Under the pieces are notes generated by a model that was not told where the DNA came from, searched no databases, and saw nothing but the letters and a program-made list of their open reading frames with translations. Positions 16,161 through 24,071 of a DNA stretch of 64,000 bases are shown here, piece after piece (within the stretch, counting starts at the first letter, position 1; each line of letters opens with the position of its first letter). The stretch is from an uncultured Bacilli bacterium (lineage in GTDB: Bacteria; Bacillota_I; Bacilli_A; RF39; UBA660). The stretch covers positions 167,033 through 231,032 of the forward strand of contig CAJUCD010000001.1 in the NCBI GenBank assembly GCA_910585045.1, given 5' to 3'. Both the position numbers and the translations under genes were made by a program.

Positions 16161-16237
16161 GAAATTATTTTTTAAAACAGAAAAGAAATTAGTCTCAATT
16201 TTGGACTATCAGAAAAAACGGTGATATGATGAAATCA

Positions 16238-16368
16238 GCAAAGGACGCTTTGCAACGTTAAGCTTAACAAATTCGATAATATAACTCATACCTTCTTAAC
16301 TGTTATTAATGCTTTCCAGTATTAATTATAGAGTTATATTATCTTCAAAAGAATGAACTTCGAAGTTC
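16238..16368. repeat. cluster of four inverted repeats upstream of a winged-helix gene
   Basis: The elements in order are GCAAAG/CTTTGC (16238-16253), the 12-bp palindrome GTTAAGCTTAAC (16257-16268), a perfect 13-bp inverted repeat GATAATATAACTC/GAGTTATATTATC (16275-16287 and 16331-16343, 43-nt centre), and the palindrome GAACTTCGAAGTTC (16355-16368). No gene lies between 16084 and 16401. The density suggests a replication or conjugation origin, a recombination site, or a structured leader RNA for the 16402 gene. Confidence 0.6.
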
Positions 16369-16401
16369 GTAATAAAAATCTAAAAAGAAAGGATTAATAT
16401 T

Positions 16402-16788
16402 ATGGACACATTACCAAGAGTATCTCTATCAATTTCAGAGATGGAAGTGAGAAGAAGATATCATCTTACTTTAAGTAAAATGTTTATTCAAACATATGGT
16501 ATTAACTTTGCACTATTATTAAGTGAAATCGATAGGATTACTCATACGAGTACTGAAAGACTTGATGAAGATGGATATTTACAATTAAGTTATAGTTTAT
16601 TTGAAAGGGATATTAGAATATCTAAAGGACAAGCAAAACCAATTGTAGATAAAATGATTGAATTAGGTTTATTAGAAATTAAATATACACACGATGGCAG
16701 AAGAAAACTTTATCGTTTAAATAATGATAATGTTGTGTCAGAATTAAAAAGATTAATTTCTAAATATGAAGCTAGAAAGAAAAACTAG
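16402..16788 (+). CDS. small winged-helix protein (replication-initiator-like or regulator)
   Basis: 128 residues. The core resembles the winged helix of plasmid/ICE replication or MarR-type proteins: FIQTYGINFALLLSEIDRI, then LSYSLFERDIRISKGQAKPIVDKMIELGLLEIKYTHDGRRKLYRLN, i.e. helix-turn-helix followed by a basic wing. RBS AAAGGA is upstream. It sits between a cluster of inverted repeats (16238-16368) and another long stem (16803-16864), ahead of a serine-recombinase remnant. A mobile-element replication or control function is therefore likely, but the family was not identified. Confidence 0.55.
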   Translation: MDTLPRVSLSISEMEVRRRYHLTLSKMFIQTYGINFALLLSEIDRITHTSTERLDEDGYLQLSYSLFERDIRISKGQAKPIVDKMIELGLLEIKYTHDGRRKLYRLNNDNVVSELKRLISKYEARKKN

Positions 16789-16802
16789 TGCAACACGAAA
16801 GA

Positions 16803-16864
16803 TTAGAGTGCTATCAGGATTTTTTATAAGATGACAAAGCAAATTATCTTGATAGCCCCTCTAA
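16803..16864 (+). other. long imperfect stem-loop
   Basis: TTAGAG-t-GCTATCA (16803-16816) pairs with TGATAGC-cc-CTCTAA (16850-16864). There is no T tract. The gene-free stretch 16789-17012 otherwise shows nothing I recognise. Confidence 0.5.
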
Positions 16865-17012
16865 CTTTATAATAAAGGTGTATAAGCAATTAATCTGCGT
16901 AAAATGACTAAGAATACACTAATTTCAAAACGACACTATTAAGTGCCTAAAATAGCAAATAAAAAAGATATAAATAGTTTCGAAGAAATTTATATAGAAG
17001 GAGAAAAAGAAA

Positions 17013-17204
17013 ATGAATTTAAGTAAAGAACAATTAAAAATGATTGCTCAAGCAATTGATATTAACGAAGTTAGGAAGTTTATACAGGATAATTTGAATG
17101 ATTATAATATGTTTATTATTGAGGATGATGATATCAAGCATATAAAACAAAATTATCCAAGAAAGGATGATAACAATGGATGTAGTAATTTATGCACGAT
17201 ATAG
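17013..17204 (+). CDS. small hypothetical protein upstream of serine recombinase
   Basis: 63 residues, acidic, with a helical N-terminus (MNLSKEQLKMIAQAIDINEVRKFI) and no recognised domain. RBS GAAGGAGAAA is strong. Its 3' end overlaps the start of the recombinase in another frame by about 29 bases, so the two are likely co-transcribed. Small genes in this position are common in elements carrying large serine recombinases. Confidence 0.5.
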   Translation: MNLSKEQLKMIAQAIDINEVRKFIQDNLNDYNMFIIEDDDIKHIKQNYPRKDDNNGCSNLCTI

Positions 17205-17691
17205 TTCTCACAACCAAACTGAATGTTCTATCGATGGACAATTAGAAGAATGTCGTAGATATGCAGAACGAAATAATTATAATATAGTCGGGGAATACAT
17301 TGACCGTGCTAAAAGTGGTACGAAAGATGATAGAGAACAATTTTTATTAATGCTAGAGGATGCAAAGAAAGATTTATTTCAAGGAGTATTAGTATATCAA
17401 TTAGATAGATTTGCTAGAAATAGATATGACAGTGCAATTCATAAAAAACAATTAAAAGATAGAGGAATAAGGGTTTTATCAGCAAGAGAGTGCATAACTG
17501 ACGATGCTTCAGGAATACTTTTAGAAAGTTTACTGGAAGGAATTGCAGAATATTATTCAGTAGAGTTGAGCCAAAAGGTAAAAAGAGGAATGAAAATTAA
17601 TGCAGAAAATTGCTATTATAATGGTGGAACAGTTCCTCTTGGCTTTACTTTAAAAGAATTTCAATGGCTGAATTTAATGGATTTACTTTAG
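17176..17691 (+). pseudogene. large serine recombinase, truncated after the resolvase domain
   Basis: The N-terminal catalytic domain is intact: VVIYARYSSHNQTECSIDGQ carries the nucleophilic Ser, and VYQLDRFARNRYD and LLEGIAEYYSVELSQKVKRG follow in order. After 'NGGTVPLGF' the family normally continues with a recombinase DNA-binding domain and zinc ribbon (another 300 or so residues). Here the frame ends after 14 unrelated residues and enters the tail of a different gene. The remnant cannot integrate DNA alone and marks a decayed mobile element. The start at 17176 (AAAGG upstream) is preferred over 17167. Confidence 0.8.
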
Positions 17692-17777
17692 AAGAAATTT
17701 TAAAGGAAGCTCAAAAAAAGAAACTTAAAAATGGTGGTTTTAATAAACGAATCTTTTTAGAAAAAGTTTTAAAATAA
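17664..17777 (+). pseudogene. 3' remnant of an NTP pyrophosphohydrolase-like gene
   Basis: Reading in the second frame gives MAEFNGFTLEEILKEAQ, then NGGFNKRIFLEKVLK and a stop. The 'GGFxKRIxLxxV' ending is typical of the C-terminus of MazG/HisE-type NTP pyrophosphohydrolases; the Glu-rich catalytic part is missing. The segment GGNTTTACTTTANAAGAA occurs both here and in the end of the truncated recombinase (17641 and 17680), suggesting a junction at short homology. Confidence 0.45.
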
Positions 17778-17785
17778 TTTTGTTA

Positions 17786-17815
17786 TTTACTTTTTTGTGT
17801 ATTTTATAATATAAT
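17786..17815 (+). promoter_or_regulatory. probable promoter of the Cys leader and cysteine synthase
   Basis: Two overlapping TATAAT hexamers (17805-17810 and 17810-17815), with TTTACT about 18 bp before the second. Confidence 0.45.
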
Positions 17816-17835
17816 ATTTATAAGGAGAGGTCTAT

Positions 17836-17898
17836 ATGAAAAGATTAAATAATAATTGTTGCTGTTGTTTTAATTTTTATACAGGCCTTAATTGCTAG
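17836..17898 (+). CDS. 20-residue cysteine-rich leader peptide (candidate attenuator)
   Basis: The ORF encodes MKRLNNNCCCCFNFYTGLNC: four consecutive Cys codons (TGT TGC TGT TGT) at positions 8-11 and a fifth Cys as the last residue. A strong Shine-Dalgarno (AAGGAGAGG) lies 5 bp upstream. An intrinsic terminator begins 11 bp after its stop, and a cysteine synthase gene follows. This is the classical layout of an amino-acid attenuator, where the ribosome stalls at Cys codons when Cys-tRNA is scarce. It is too short for normal gene callers. The terminator 5' arm can also pair with the leader's own TAAGGAG, a possible alternative fold. Confidence 0.75.
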   Translation: MKRLNNNCCCCFNFYTGLNC

Positions 17899-17909
17899 GA
17901 ATTAGTAAG

Positions 17910-17955
17910 CTTCCTTAGTGATGAGGTTATTTCTCATTTTTTAAGGAGGTTTTTT
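17910..17955 (+). terminator. leader (attenuator) terminator before cysteine synthase
   Basis: Outer stem CTTCCTTA / TAAGGAGG (8 bp, one G-T) encloses a second hairpin ATGAG / CTCAT, followed by six T. It lies between the Cys-rich leader and the cysteine synthase and needs read-through for expression. Confidence 0.75.
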
Positions 17956-18029
17956 ATTTGTTTATAAAGATGGTTAATACGATACGATGTTGTCTTTTTT
18001 TCATATAATAAATAGAAAGAAGGATGATG

Positions 18030-18992
18030 ATGAATATAAACGGTTTGATTGGTAATACACCAATGATTAAAATTAAAGCAAACTATGATGGAAAAATAGT
18101 TAATGTTTTTGCTAAATTAGAATATTATAATTATACAGGAAGTATTAAAGATAGATTGGCTTATTATGTAATACAGGAATCTTATAAAGATGGTAGTTTA
18201 AAAAAGGGAATGCCAATTGTGGAAGCGACTAGTGGTAATACTGGGATTTCTTTTGCAGCTATAGGAGCTTATTTTGGGCATGAAGTTCATATTTTTATGC
18301 CTGAATGGGCTAGTCGAGAGAGAATAGCAATTATGAAATTATATGGTGCTCATGTTTATTTAGTTTCAAAAGAAGATGGGGGTTTTAAAGAAGCTATTAG
18401 AAGAGCAGATATTTTAGCAGAGGAGATTAATGGTTTTAGACCTAATCAGTTTGATAACATTAAAAATGTAGAAGCCCATTATAATACAACAGGTTTAGAG
18501 ATAGTTAATAGTGTTTCAAATATTGATTTATTTGTTAGTGGTATTGGAACTGGTGGTACATTAATGGGTATTGCTAAAAGAGTTAAGGAAATTAATAAAA
18601 ATGTAAAGATAGTAGCTTTGGAGCCAATGCAAATGCCAATTATGAGTAAAGGAATTAGTGGAACTATTCATAGAATAGAAGGAATAGGGGACGATTTTAT
18701 ACCTAGTATTGTTGATAGAGATATAATTGATGAAGTAATTATGATAGATGATGCAGATGCCTTAAATATGTCTAGGAAACTTGCTCTAAAATTTGGTTTG
18801 GGAGTAGGTATTTCTAGTGGAGCTAATTTGTTAGCAGCTATAATTTTTGCTAAAGATAATGATAATGTTGTTACTGTTTTTGCAGATGATTTTAAAAAAT
18901 ATTTGACAACAGATTTAATAAAAGAATTAGATGATAGTAATCATTTATTGTCTAATAAAATAGTTATTGAATCAATAGAGTTTGTAAATTGA
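18030..18992 (+). CDS. cysK: cysteine synthase family, PLP-dependent O-acetylserine sulfhydrylase
   Basis: About 320 residues of the fold-type II PLP family. The PLP Lys is in NYTGSIKDRLA (about Lys40), the substrate loop is TSGNTGIS, the phosphate cradle is GIGTGGTLMG, and the C-terminus has VGISSGAN. It condenses O-acetylserine (or a related acyl-serine) with sulfide to give cysteine; a cystathionine beta-synthase-like role cannot be excluded. Three ATG codons are in tandem; 18030 lies 7-8 bp after AAGAAGG and is the best spaced. The upstream Cys-codon leader and terminator suggest control by cysteine availability. Confidence 0.88.
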   Translation: MNINGLIGNTPMIKIKANYDGKIVNVFAKLEYYNYTGSIKDRLAYYVIQESYKDGSLKKGMPIVEATSGNTGISFAAIGAYFGHEVHIFMPEWASRERIAIMKLYGAHVYLVSKEDGGFKEAIRRADILAEEINGFRPNQFDNIKNVEAHYNTTGLEIVNSVSNIDLFVSGIGTGGTLMGIAKRVKEINKNVKIVALEPMQMPIMSKGISGTIHRIEGIGDDFIPSIVDRDIIDEVIMIDDADALNMSRKLALKFGLGVGISSGANLLAAIIFAKDNDNVVTVFADDFKKYLTTDLIKELDDSNHLLSNKIVIESIEFVN

Positions 18993-19000
18993 TGTAATAA

Positions 19001-19030
19001 AAAAATACTAATCTTCTTTAGTATTTTTCT
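19001..19030. terminator. bidirectional terminator between cysK and nagZ-like
   Basis: Perfect 11-bp stem AAAAATACTAA / TTAGTATTTTT with loop TCTTCT, between convergent genes. Confidence 0.8.
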
Positions 19031-20166
19031 TTGTCTATAATATTATATTTTAATTTTAAAGCAATTATTTTTTCAACAGATTTGGTTATAGTAGTTTCAT
19101 TTATTGTCCCTTCTTCAAGGCTTTTCTTTATAGAGTTAAAAGCTAAAATAGGGTCATTTGGCATTAGTAGTATGTCAACTCCAGCATTTATAGCAAGCTC
19201 ATAAATCTGTTTTTCAGAATAATTATTAGTAATAGCTTTCATGTTAAGAGCATCTGTTATAATTAAATTTTTATAGCCTAATTCATTTTTTAAAAGGTCA
19301 GTTACTACTTGTTTGGATAGAGATGCTGGTGTATAATCGTTAGTTATTTTTGGTAAAGCTAAGTGACCAACCATAATTATGTCAGCATTATTTGAAATGG
19401 CATTTTTAAATGGAATTAGTTCATCTTGATATAGTTCCTCTTTTGTTTTTGTAATGATGGGTATTTCTACGTGAGAATCTTTTTCAGTGTTGCCATGACC
19501 AGGAAAATGCTTATAAACAGGTATGATATTATTGTTTTTTAGAGCATTTGCTAAAGATAGCCCCATCTTACTTACTGTTTCGGCATTGTTACCAAAGCTT
19601 CTATCGCCAATAACAGTATTTTTAGGATTAAGATAAATATCTATTACTGGAGCAAAATTCATATTAATACTAAATTTTTTTAGGTCATTAGCAATTTTTA
19701 TTCCAGTATTATATGCTTGATTTTCATCATTAGACTCGCCAATTTTAGACATTGAAGGAATATTTATAATATTCATACCAGGCATACTTTTTAGCCTTTG
19801 AACTCTGCCACCTTCTTGGTCTATAGATATAAACATTGGAATTTTAGCAGTGCTATTAATATCTTTAATTAATTTTGTTGTCTGTTCATAAGTTTTAATG
19901 TTTTCATTGAATAAGGTAAATCCACCAGGTTTTACAGTTTCTAAAATATGTTTAAATTCTTCTGTTATTTCGGGTTTATTATAATGAATAATAAATAATT
20001 GTCCTATTTTTTCATCTATTGTCATACTATTAACTATTTTAGAAGCATCATTTATATGATTTTTAGTATCTTTATTGTTATTATAATTAGTAGTATCGTT
20101 TTTAAAACAGGCACTTAGAACTATAATTATAAAAGTTAGACTACATAATTTTAATATTTTTTTCAT
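19018..20166 (-). CDS. nagZ: beta-N-acetylhexosaminidase, GH3 family, lipoprotein
   Basis: 382 residues. The N-terminal signal with lipobox LSAC (Cys about 20) makes it a lipoprotein facing outside. The GH3 catalytic domain shows FISIDQEGGRVQRL, the KHFPGHGNTEKDSH loop with the catalytic His/Asp of NagZ-type enzymes, and VITDALNMKA, which holds the nucleophile Asp. It removes N-acetylglucosamine from peptidoglycan fragments, supporting wall recycling. No GH3 C-terminal domain is present, as usual for short NagZ. It is the last gene before a bidirectional terminator and has a separate terminator behind htrA upstream. Confidence 0.88.
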   Translation of the reverse strand: MKKILKLCSLTFIIIVLSACFKNDTTNYNNNKDTKNHINDASKIVNSMTIDEKIGQLFIIHYNKPEITEEFKHILETVKPGGFTLFNENIKTYEQTTKLIKDINSTAKIPMFISIDQEGGRVQRLKSMPGMNIINIPSMSKIGESNDENQAYNTGIKIANDLKKFSINMNFAPVIDIYLNPKNTVIGDRSFGNNAETVSKMGLSLANALKNNNIIPVYKHFPGHGNTEKDSHVEIPIITKTKEELYQDELIPFKNAISNNADIIMVGHLALPKITNDYTPASLSKQVVTDLLKNELGYKNLIITDALNMKAITNNYSEKQIYELAINAGVDILLMPNDPILAFNSIKKSLEEGTINETTITKSVEKIIALKLKYNIIDKEKY

Positions 20167-20224
20167 GTTTTAACCTCATTTTTTATTATATCATATCTTT
20201 AAATAGTTATTCTATTTTAAAAAG

Positions 20225-20250
20225 AAAAAACTTGTTATACAAACAAGTTT
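20225..20250 (-). terminator. intrinsic terminator of htrA
   Basis: Stem AAACTTGTT / AACAAGTTT with a 5-nt loop, T-run on the minus strand. Confidence 0.75.
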
Positions 20251-21358
20251 AATTAGCTACAAGTTTAACTTTAATATCTAGTTCTTTATTGTCTCTAAGA
20301 ACTGTAAGTTTCATATAATCTCCAACTTTATGACGGAATAAATAATATCTTAAATAGGCGGAAGAAGATATGTCTTCATCATCAACTTTGATTATAATAT
20401 CATTTTTTTGAACTCCAGCTAGAGCAGCAGAACTTTTTTCTTCAATATCTGTTACAACAACACCTTGAGTAACATTTGCTTCGCGTATTAAATTATAATA
20501 TTCACGTGAATAATAAGCATTTATGACATCTAGCATGTAAACTCCAAGATATGGTCTTTCTATTTCTTTGCCACTTATTAATTCTTCGGCAATTTCAAGA
20601 GCATTTTCTATTGGTATTGCAAATCCCATGCCTTCAATAGCTTCACTAGCAAGTTTAATAGATGTTATCCCAATAACTTCACCATTACTATTAGCTAGAG
20701 GGCCACCACTATTACCATTATTTATAGCTGCATCAGTTTGAAGTGTATTTACAACCATTGGTGTTTTAGTATTGCCACTAGAAAGTTCTACTTCAACTAA
20801 TCTATCTTTTCCTGATACAATACCTCTAGTTACGCTCCAAGAATAAGCACTATCTAAAGGAGCACCGATAGCAAATACAGTATCACCTAAACGTAAATCT
20901 TTACTTTTACCTAATTGGGCAATAGATATTATATCTTTTTCATCAACTGCTAGTACAGCAATATCTGAATAAACATCTTTTCCAACAACTTCAGTCTTAA
21001 TAATTTTACCGTCTGTAAAGGTAACATAAACATCATTACTGTTACTAATAACATGATTGTTTGTTAAAATATAGGCTTTATTGTTTTCAGTTTTATAAAC
21101 GAAACCTGTACCTGAGGCATATTGCTCGCCATTAACATAGGTATTTACTACCACAACAGAATCATACACTTTATCTACAGCATCTGCAATTCCTTTATCG
21201 GTAACAGTTACATCTTTTTCTAGTTTAGTTACGACTGTACCTATGGTTGAAGGAAAATAATAGAAGGTGCCATACATGGTAAGCATACCTAGAAAGAATA
21301 CAATTATTATTATAATACAATTTCTTAATGTTTTTTTATGAGTTGGTTGTTCATTCAT
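20249..21358 (-). CDS. htrA: HtrA/DegP-like S1C serine protease with PDZ domain
   Basis: 369 residues: one N-terminal membrane segment (about 13-31), then a trypsin-like domain with His102 (NNHVIS), Asp132 (SDIAVL) and Ser217 (NNGNSGGP), then one PDZ domain (about 265-365). It degrades misfolded secreted or membrane proteins outside the membrane. The next upstream gene (Abi_2) ends 4 bp before its start, so the two are probably co-transcribed from a promoter upstream of the Abi_2 gene. Confidence 0.93.
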   Translation of the reverse strand: MNEQPTHKKTLRNCIIIIIVFFLGMLTMYGTFYYFPSTIGTVVTKLEKDVTVTDKGIADAVDKVYDSVVVVNTYVNGEQYASGTGFVYKTENNKAYILTNNHVISNSNDVYVTFTDGKIIKTEVVGKDVYSDIAVLAVDEKDIISIAQLGKSKDLRLGDTVFAIGAPLDSAYSWSVTRGIVSGKDRLVEVELSSGNTKTPMVVNTLQTDAAINNGNSGGPLANSNGEVIGITSIKLASEAIEGMGFAIPIENALEIAEELISGKEIERPYLGVYMLDVINAYYSREYYNLIREANVTQGVVVTDIEEKSSAALAGVQKNDIIIKVDDEDISSSAYLRYYLFRHKVGDYMKLTVLRDNKELDIKVKLVAN

Positions 21359-21362
21359 TTTT

Positions 21363-22292
21363 TTAATCCATCCTTACTATTTCTTTGTAATTTTTAGGGA
21401 ATCCCATTCTATCTAATACTTTGTCAATATTAATGCTATGTAATCTGCCTGCTAAATAATCTAATTCATATGATATTTCTTTTAACATCATGTGAAAGTC
21501 ATCTTCTCTTAATACATATTTTAAGATTATTATTAACGAAAATAGGTCATTAATACCATAAATATATTCACCATTCATTTTAGGAATGTTAAGTAATTCA
21601 TGATATTTTGTAATTGGAATTTCTTTTTGTGTTTTGTGTTCGTAACATATATCCTCATGAGCACACAAGTTACGATAATTAGCAATTATAGGAAGATATA
21701 TTAATAGATTTTCAACATCTACATCAAATATTTTGGCAATTTCTTCTTGGTCTTCATGTTTTAATATTGTATATAGTTCGCCAACTATTCCAAATGATAA
21801 AACTTTAACCACAATCCATAAAGGTATATAACCATAATTACTTTGATAATGCTTTGTAGCAGTATGCTGTCCACCATTTATATTAATTTGTCTTTTAATT
21901 TTTTTTAATAAGTCATTAACTTGTCTATTTTTCTTAGGATCATTAGTAAAGTTACTAGGGTTTAAATATTTTTTCTCTTTAAAACCATATTTTCGTGATA
22001 ATTCATAAGAAATAATACTTTTGATATTGTTTTCTACTATTAATATATTTTTAAATAAAATATTTCGTAATTGACGATCAAAATAAAATAAAGCATATAA
22101 TTCACGAAAATTTGCACCATTAATAAAAGTACGGTCATTTAAGGATTTCATAAATAAGTAACGATATCCATTAATAAAGAAATAATTTTCGCGTAATAAA
22201 ACACTTTTAACATATTCTTCATCATCAATTATGAGATTTTTACTTTTTAATATAAATATTTGTTCATCTAGAGTTTTGAATATTTTTTCCAT
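21363..22292 (-). CDS. Abi_2 (AbiD/AbiF-like) protein with HEPN motif
   Basis: 309 residues, mostly helical. The start region FKTLDEQIFILKSKNLIIDD, the 'ENYFFINGYRYLF' block and NYRNLCAHEDICY (about 204-216) match the Abi_2 family. RNLCAH fits the R-x4-H catalytic motif of HEPN RNases. In lactococci AbiD/AbiF proteins abort phage infection. The ATG at 22292 is preferred: AGGTGAG ends 4-5 bp before it, while the GTG at 22301 falls inside that RBS. It is directly upstream of htrA (4 bp), an unusual partner; many Abi_2 proteins are chromosomal and of unclear role. Confidence 0.75.
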   Translation of the reverse strand: MEKIFKTLDEQIFILKSKNLIIDDEEYVKSVLLRENYFFINGYRYLFMKSLNDRTFINGANFRELYALFYFDRQLRNILFKNILIVENNIKSIISYELSRKYGFKEKKYLNPSNFTNDPKKNRQVNDLLKKIKRQININGGQHTATKHYQSNYGYIPLWIVVKVLSFGIVGELYTILKHEDQEEIAKIFDVDVENLLIYLPIIANYRNLCAHEDICYEHKTQKEIPITKYHELLNIPKMNGEYIYGINDLFSLIIILKYVLREDDFHMMLKEISYELDYLAGRLHSINIDKVLDRMGFPKNYKEIVRMD

Positions 22293-22427
22293 AGCTCTCA
22301 CCTATTATAACATTATATCACAAAGAACATTTATATTGTAGATAATTTAATTGTTTTATATGTTAATATTTAGTGAAATTTTGGTGAAATTGAGGTTTTG
22401 TGCTATAATAAGAAAGAGGTGAATATA

Positions 22428-23372
22428 ATGCCTGCTACTGTTACGCATCATTTATTTACGAATGACGTTTATAAAAATTTAAAAATAGAAATAAAAAATT
22501 CAATTAATGAAGATTTATTTAATATATTTGGAAAGAGTTTTGATATTTTGTTTTTTACTAATTCTAAAATTGGTTTTGTTGCTCATAATAATAAAGTTAA
22601 AGAATATTTTTATAATTTAATTAAGTATATTAAAGATAATGATTTAACTAATAATCCTGAGATTTTAGCTTTTTTATATGGAACTGTTTGTCATTATGTT
22701 CTTGATAGTACGATTCACCCTTATGTTTATTATAAATCAGGAAGATATTATTATGATGATAAGTCTACACTTAAATATAGGGGAAAACATGCATATGTAG
22801 AAACTATGATGGATGCTGCAATTTATGAACAACAAAAGAAAACCCCGATTTGGAAAGCTTGTCTTGCTAAGGAAGTTTTTTCTAGTAATTTAAAATTTTC
22901 TTTAGAACTTGAAAATATGATAAATGATGTTTTTGTAAAGACTTATAATGTTAATAATGTTTCATATTTATTTAAAAATGGGTATCGTAATTATAGATTT
23001 TTGTTTAAATATGGTATGGTTTCAAGATGGGGAATTAAGGCTTTTATATATAAAATTTTAGATGTTTTTAAGGTTTATAAGAAGGGGAGACTTAGAAATC
23101 TTTGCTATTATATAAAGAGCGTTGATAATAATGTTTTAAATTTGGATCGAAATCTTTGGTGTTATCCTGCTGATAAGAACTTGTCTTTTCACTATTCTTT
23201 TTTTGATTTATATGATATAGCTATAGAAAAAGCAAAGAATATGATTACTTTTATTAGTGATAATTTAGATAATGCAGATGTTAATGTTCTTTTAGATAAG
23301 ATAGGCTACAATAGTTATTATACAGGTTTAGATGTGGATGAGAAGTATAAAATGAAGTACTTTGAGTATTAA
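22428..23372 (+). CDS. zinc-dependent phospholipase C-like family protein
   Basis: About 314 residues. It starts MPATVTHHLF, with GTVCHYVLDSTIHPYVYY (about 86-103) and HAYVETMMDA further on. These His/Asp clusters resemble the metal site of the zinc-dependent phospholipase C (PF00882-like) fold. No signal peptide is seen, so it may act inside the cell. The usual start is the ATG at 22428 after AAAGAGGTG; codons before it overlap the -10 TATAAT. The last 4 bases overlap the convergent cwlD gene. The enzymatic role is unproven. Confidence 0.6.
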   Translation: MPATVTHHLFTNDVYKNLKIEIKNSINEDLFNIFGKSFDILFFTNSKIGFVAHNNKVKEYFYNLIKYIKDNDLTNNPEILAFLYGTVCHYVLDSTIHPYVYYKSGRYYYDDKSTLKYRGKHAYVETMMDAAIYEQQKKTPIWKACLAKEVFSSNLKFSLELENMINDVFVKTYNVNNVSYLFKNGYRNYRFLFKYGMVSRWGIKAFIYKILDVFKVYKKGRLRNLCYYIKSVDNNVLNLDRNLWCYPADKNLSFHYSFFDLYDIAIEKAKNMITFISDNLDNADVNVLLDKIGYNSYYTGLDVDEKYKMKYFEY

Positions 23373-24019
23373 TAATAGTTTATTAGGGCATCTTTAATTG
23401 TTGTGGCAATTTTTTGTTGGTAAGATGAAGAATTTAAGAGATTTTTTTCTTTAGGATTAGATAGAAAACCACATTCTATTAAAACTCCAGGAACAGTAAG
23501 TTTGTCATACATATATGTTTTTTGAGGAATCTTTTTGATATCTCGATTATTTTGTAATTTATTGTTTAAGGTTTCTTGAATAACCATAGCAATTTCTTTA
23601 TTTTCTTCATTATTGTAAAATACTTGTGCTCCACTATATTTGGAGTCTGTTAAATAATTTAAATGAATAGATAAATACATGTTGGCGCCACTATTATTTA
23701 TTAATTTTATGCGATTATCAAAGTCACTTTTTTTTCGCCATCTAGCATTGGGTGAGCTTAAGTCATAGTTTCCATCTCTGGTTAAAATTACAGTAGCTCC
23801 AACTTTTGTTAATTCTAATTCTAAGAATTTACTTATAGCAAGATTAATATTACTTTCATAAATATCATTGCTAATTGTTCCAGGGTCGGCGCCGCCATGA
23901 CCAACATCTACAACTATAATTTTACCACTAAGGGGAAGCATAGCTTTTACTTCATTGTTGATAAATATAGCACTTATTAACAATAAAAATAGAATAAGTA
24001 TTTTAAATTTTGTTTTCAT
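23369..24019 (-). CDS. cwlD: CwlD-like N-acetylmuramoyl-L-alanine amidase
   Basis: 216 residues: an N-terminal signal/membrane segment (about 5-25) and an Amidase_3 domain with VDVGHGGADPG (zinc His), SIHLN (second His) and LIECGFLSNP (catalytic Glu). Length and lack of other domains resemble B. subtilis CwlD (237), which makes muramic-delta-lactam in spore cortex. The spore genes in this window support that role, but a general amidase is possible. Its 3' end overlaps the convergent phospholipase-like gene by 4 bp. Confidence 0.75.
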   Translation of the reverse strand: MKTKFKILILFLLLISAIFINNEVKAMLPLSGKIIVVDVGHGGADPGTISNDIYESNINLAISKFLELELTKVGATVILTRDGNYDLSSPNARWRKKSDFDNRIKLINNSGANMYLSIHLNYLTDSKYSGAQVFYNNEENKEIAMVIQETLNNKLQNNRDIKKIPQKTYMYDKLTVPGVLIECGFLSNPKEKNLLNSSSYQQKIATTIKDALINYY

Positions 24020-24044
24020 ATTAAAATATATGATTTTAAGTAAG

Positions 24045-24069
24045 AAAAAATAGCTTATTTTAAGCTATA
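24045..24069 (-). terminator. intrinsic terminator of the MYG1-like gene
   Basis: Stem TAGCTTA / TAAGCTA around three bases, followed by six T on the minus strand. Confidence 0.7.
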
Positions 24070-24071
24070 AT

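Noticed and set aside
16789..17012. Possible riboswitch in the gene-free stretch
   Set aside because: One long stem is present, but no known aptamer pattern and no terminator or RBS sequestration were seen.
17900..18023. T-box riboswitch before cysK
   Set aside because: No T-box core (AGGGTGG...) or specifier stem is visible; the region is fully explained by the Cys leader and terminator.
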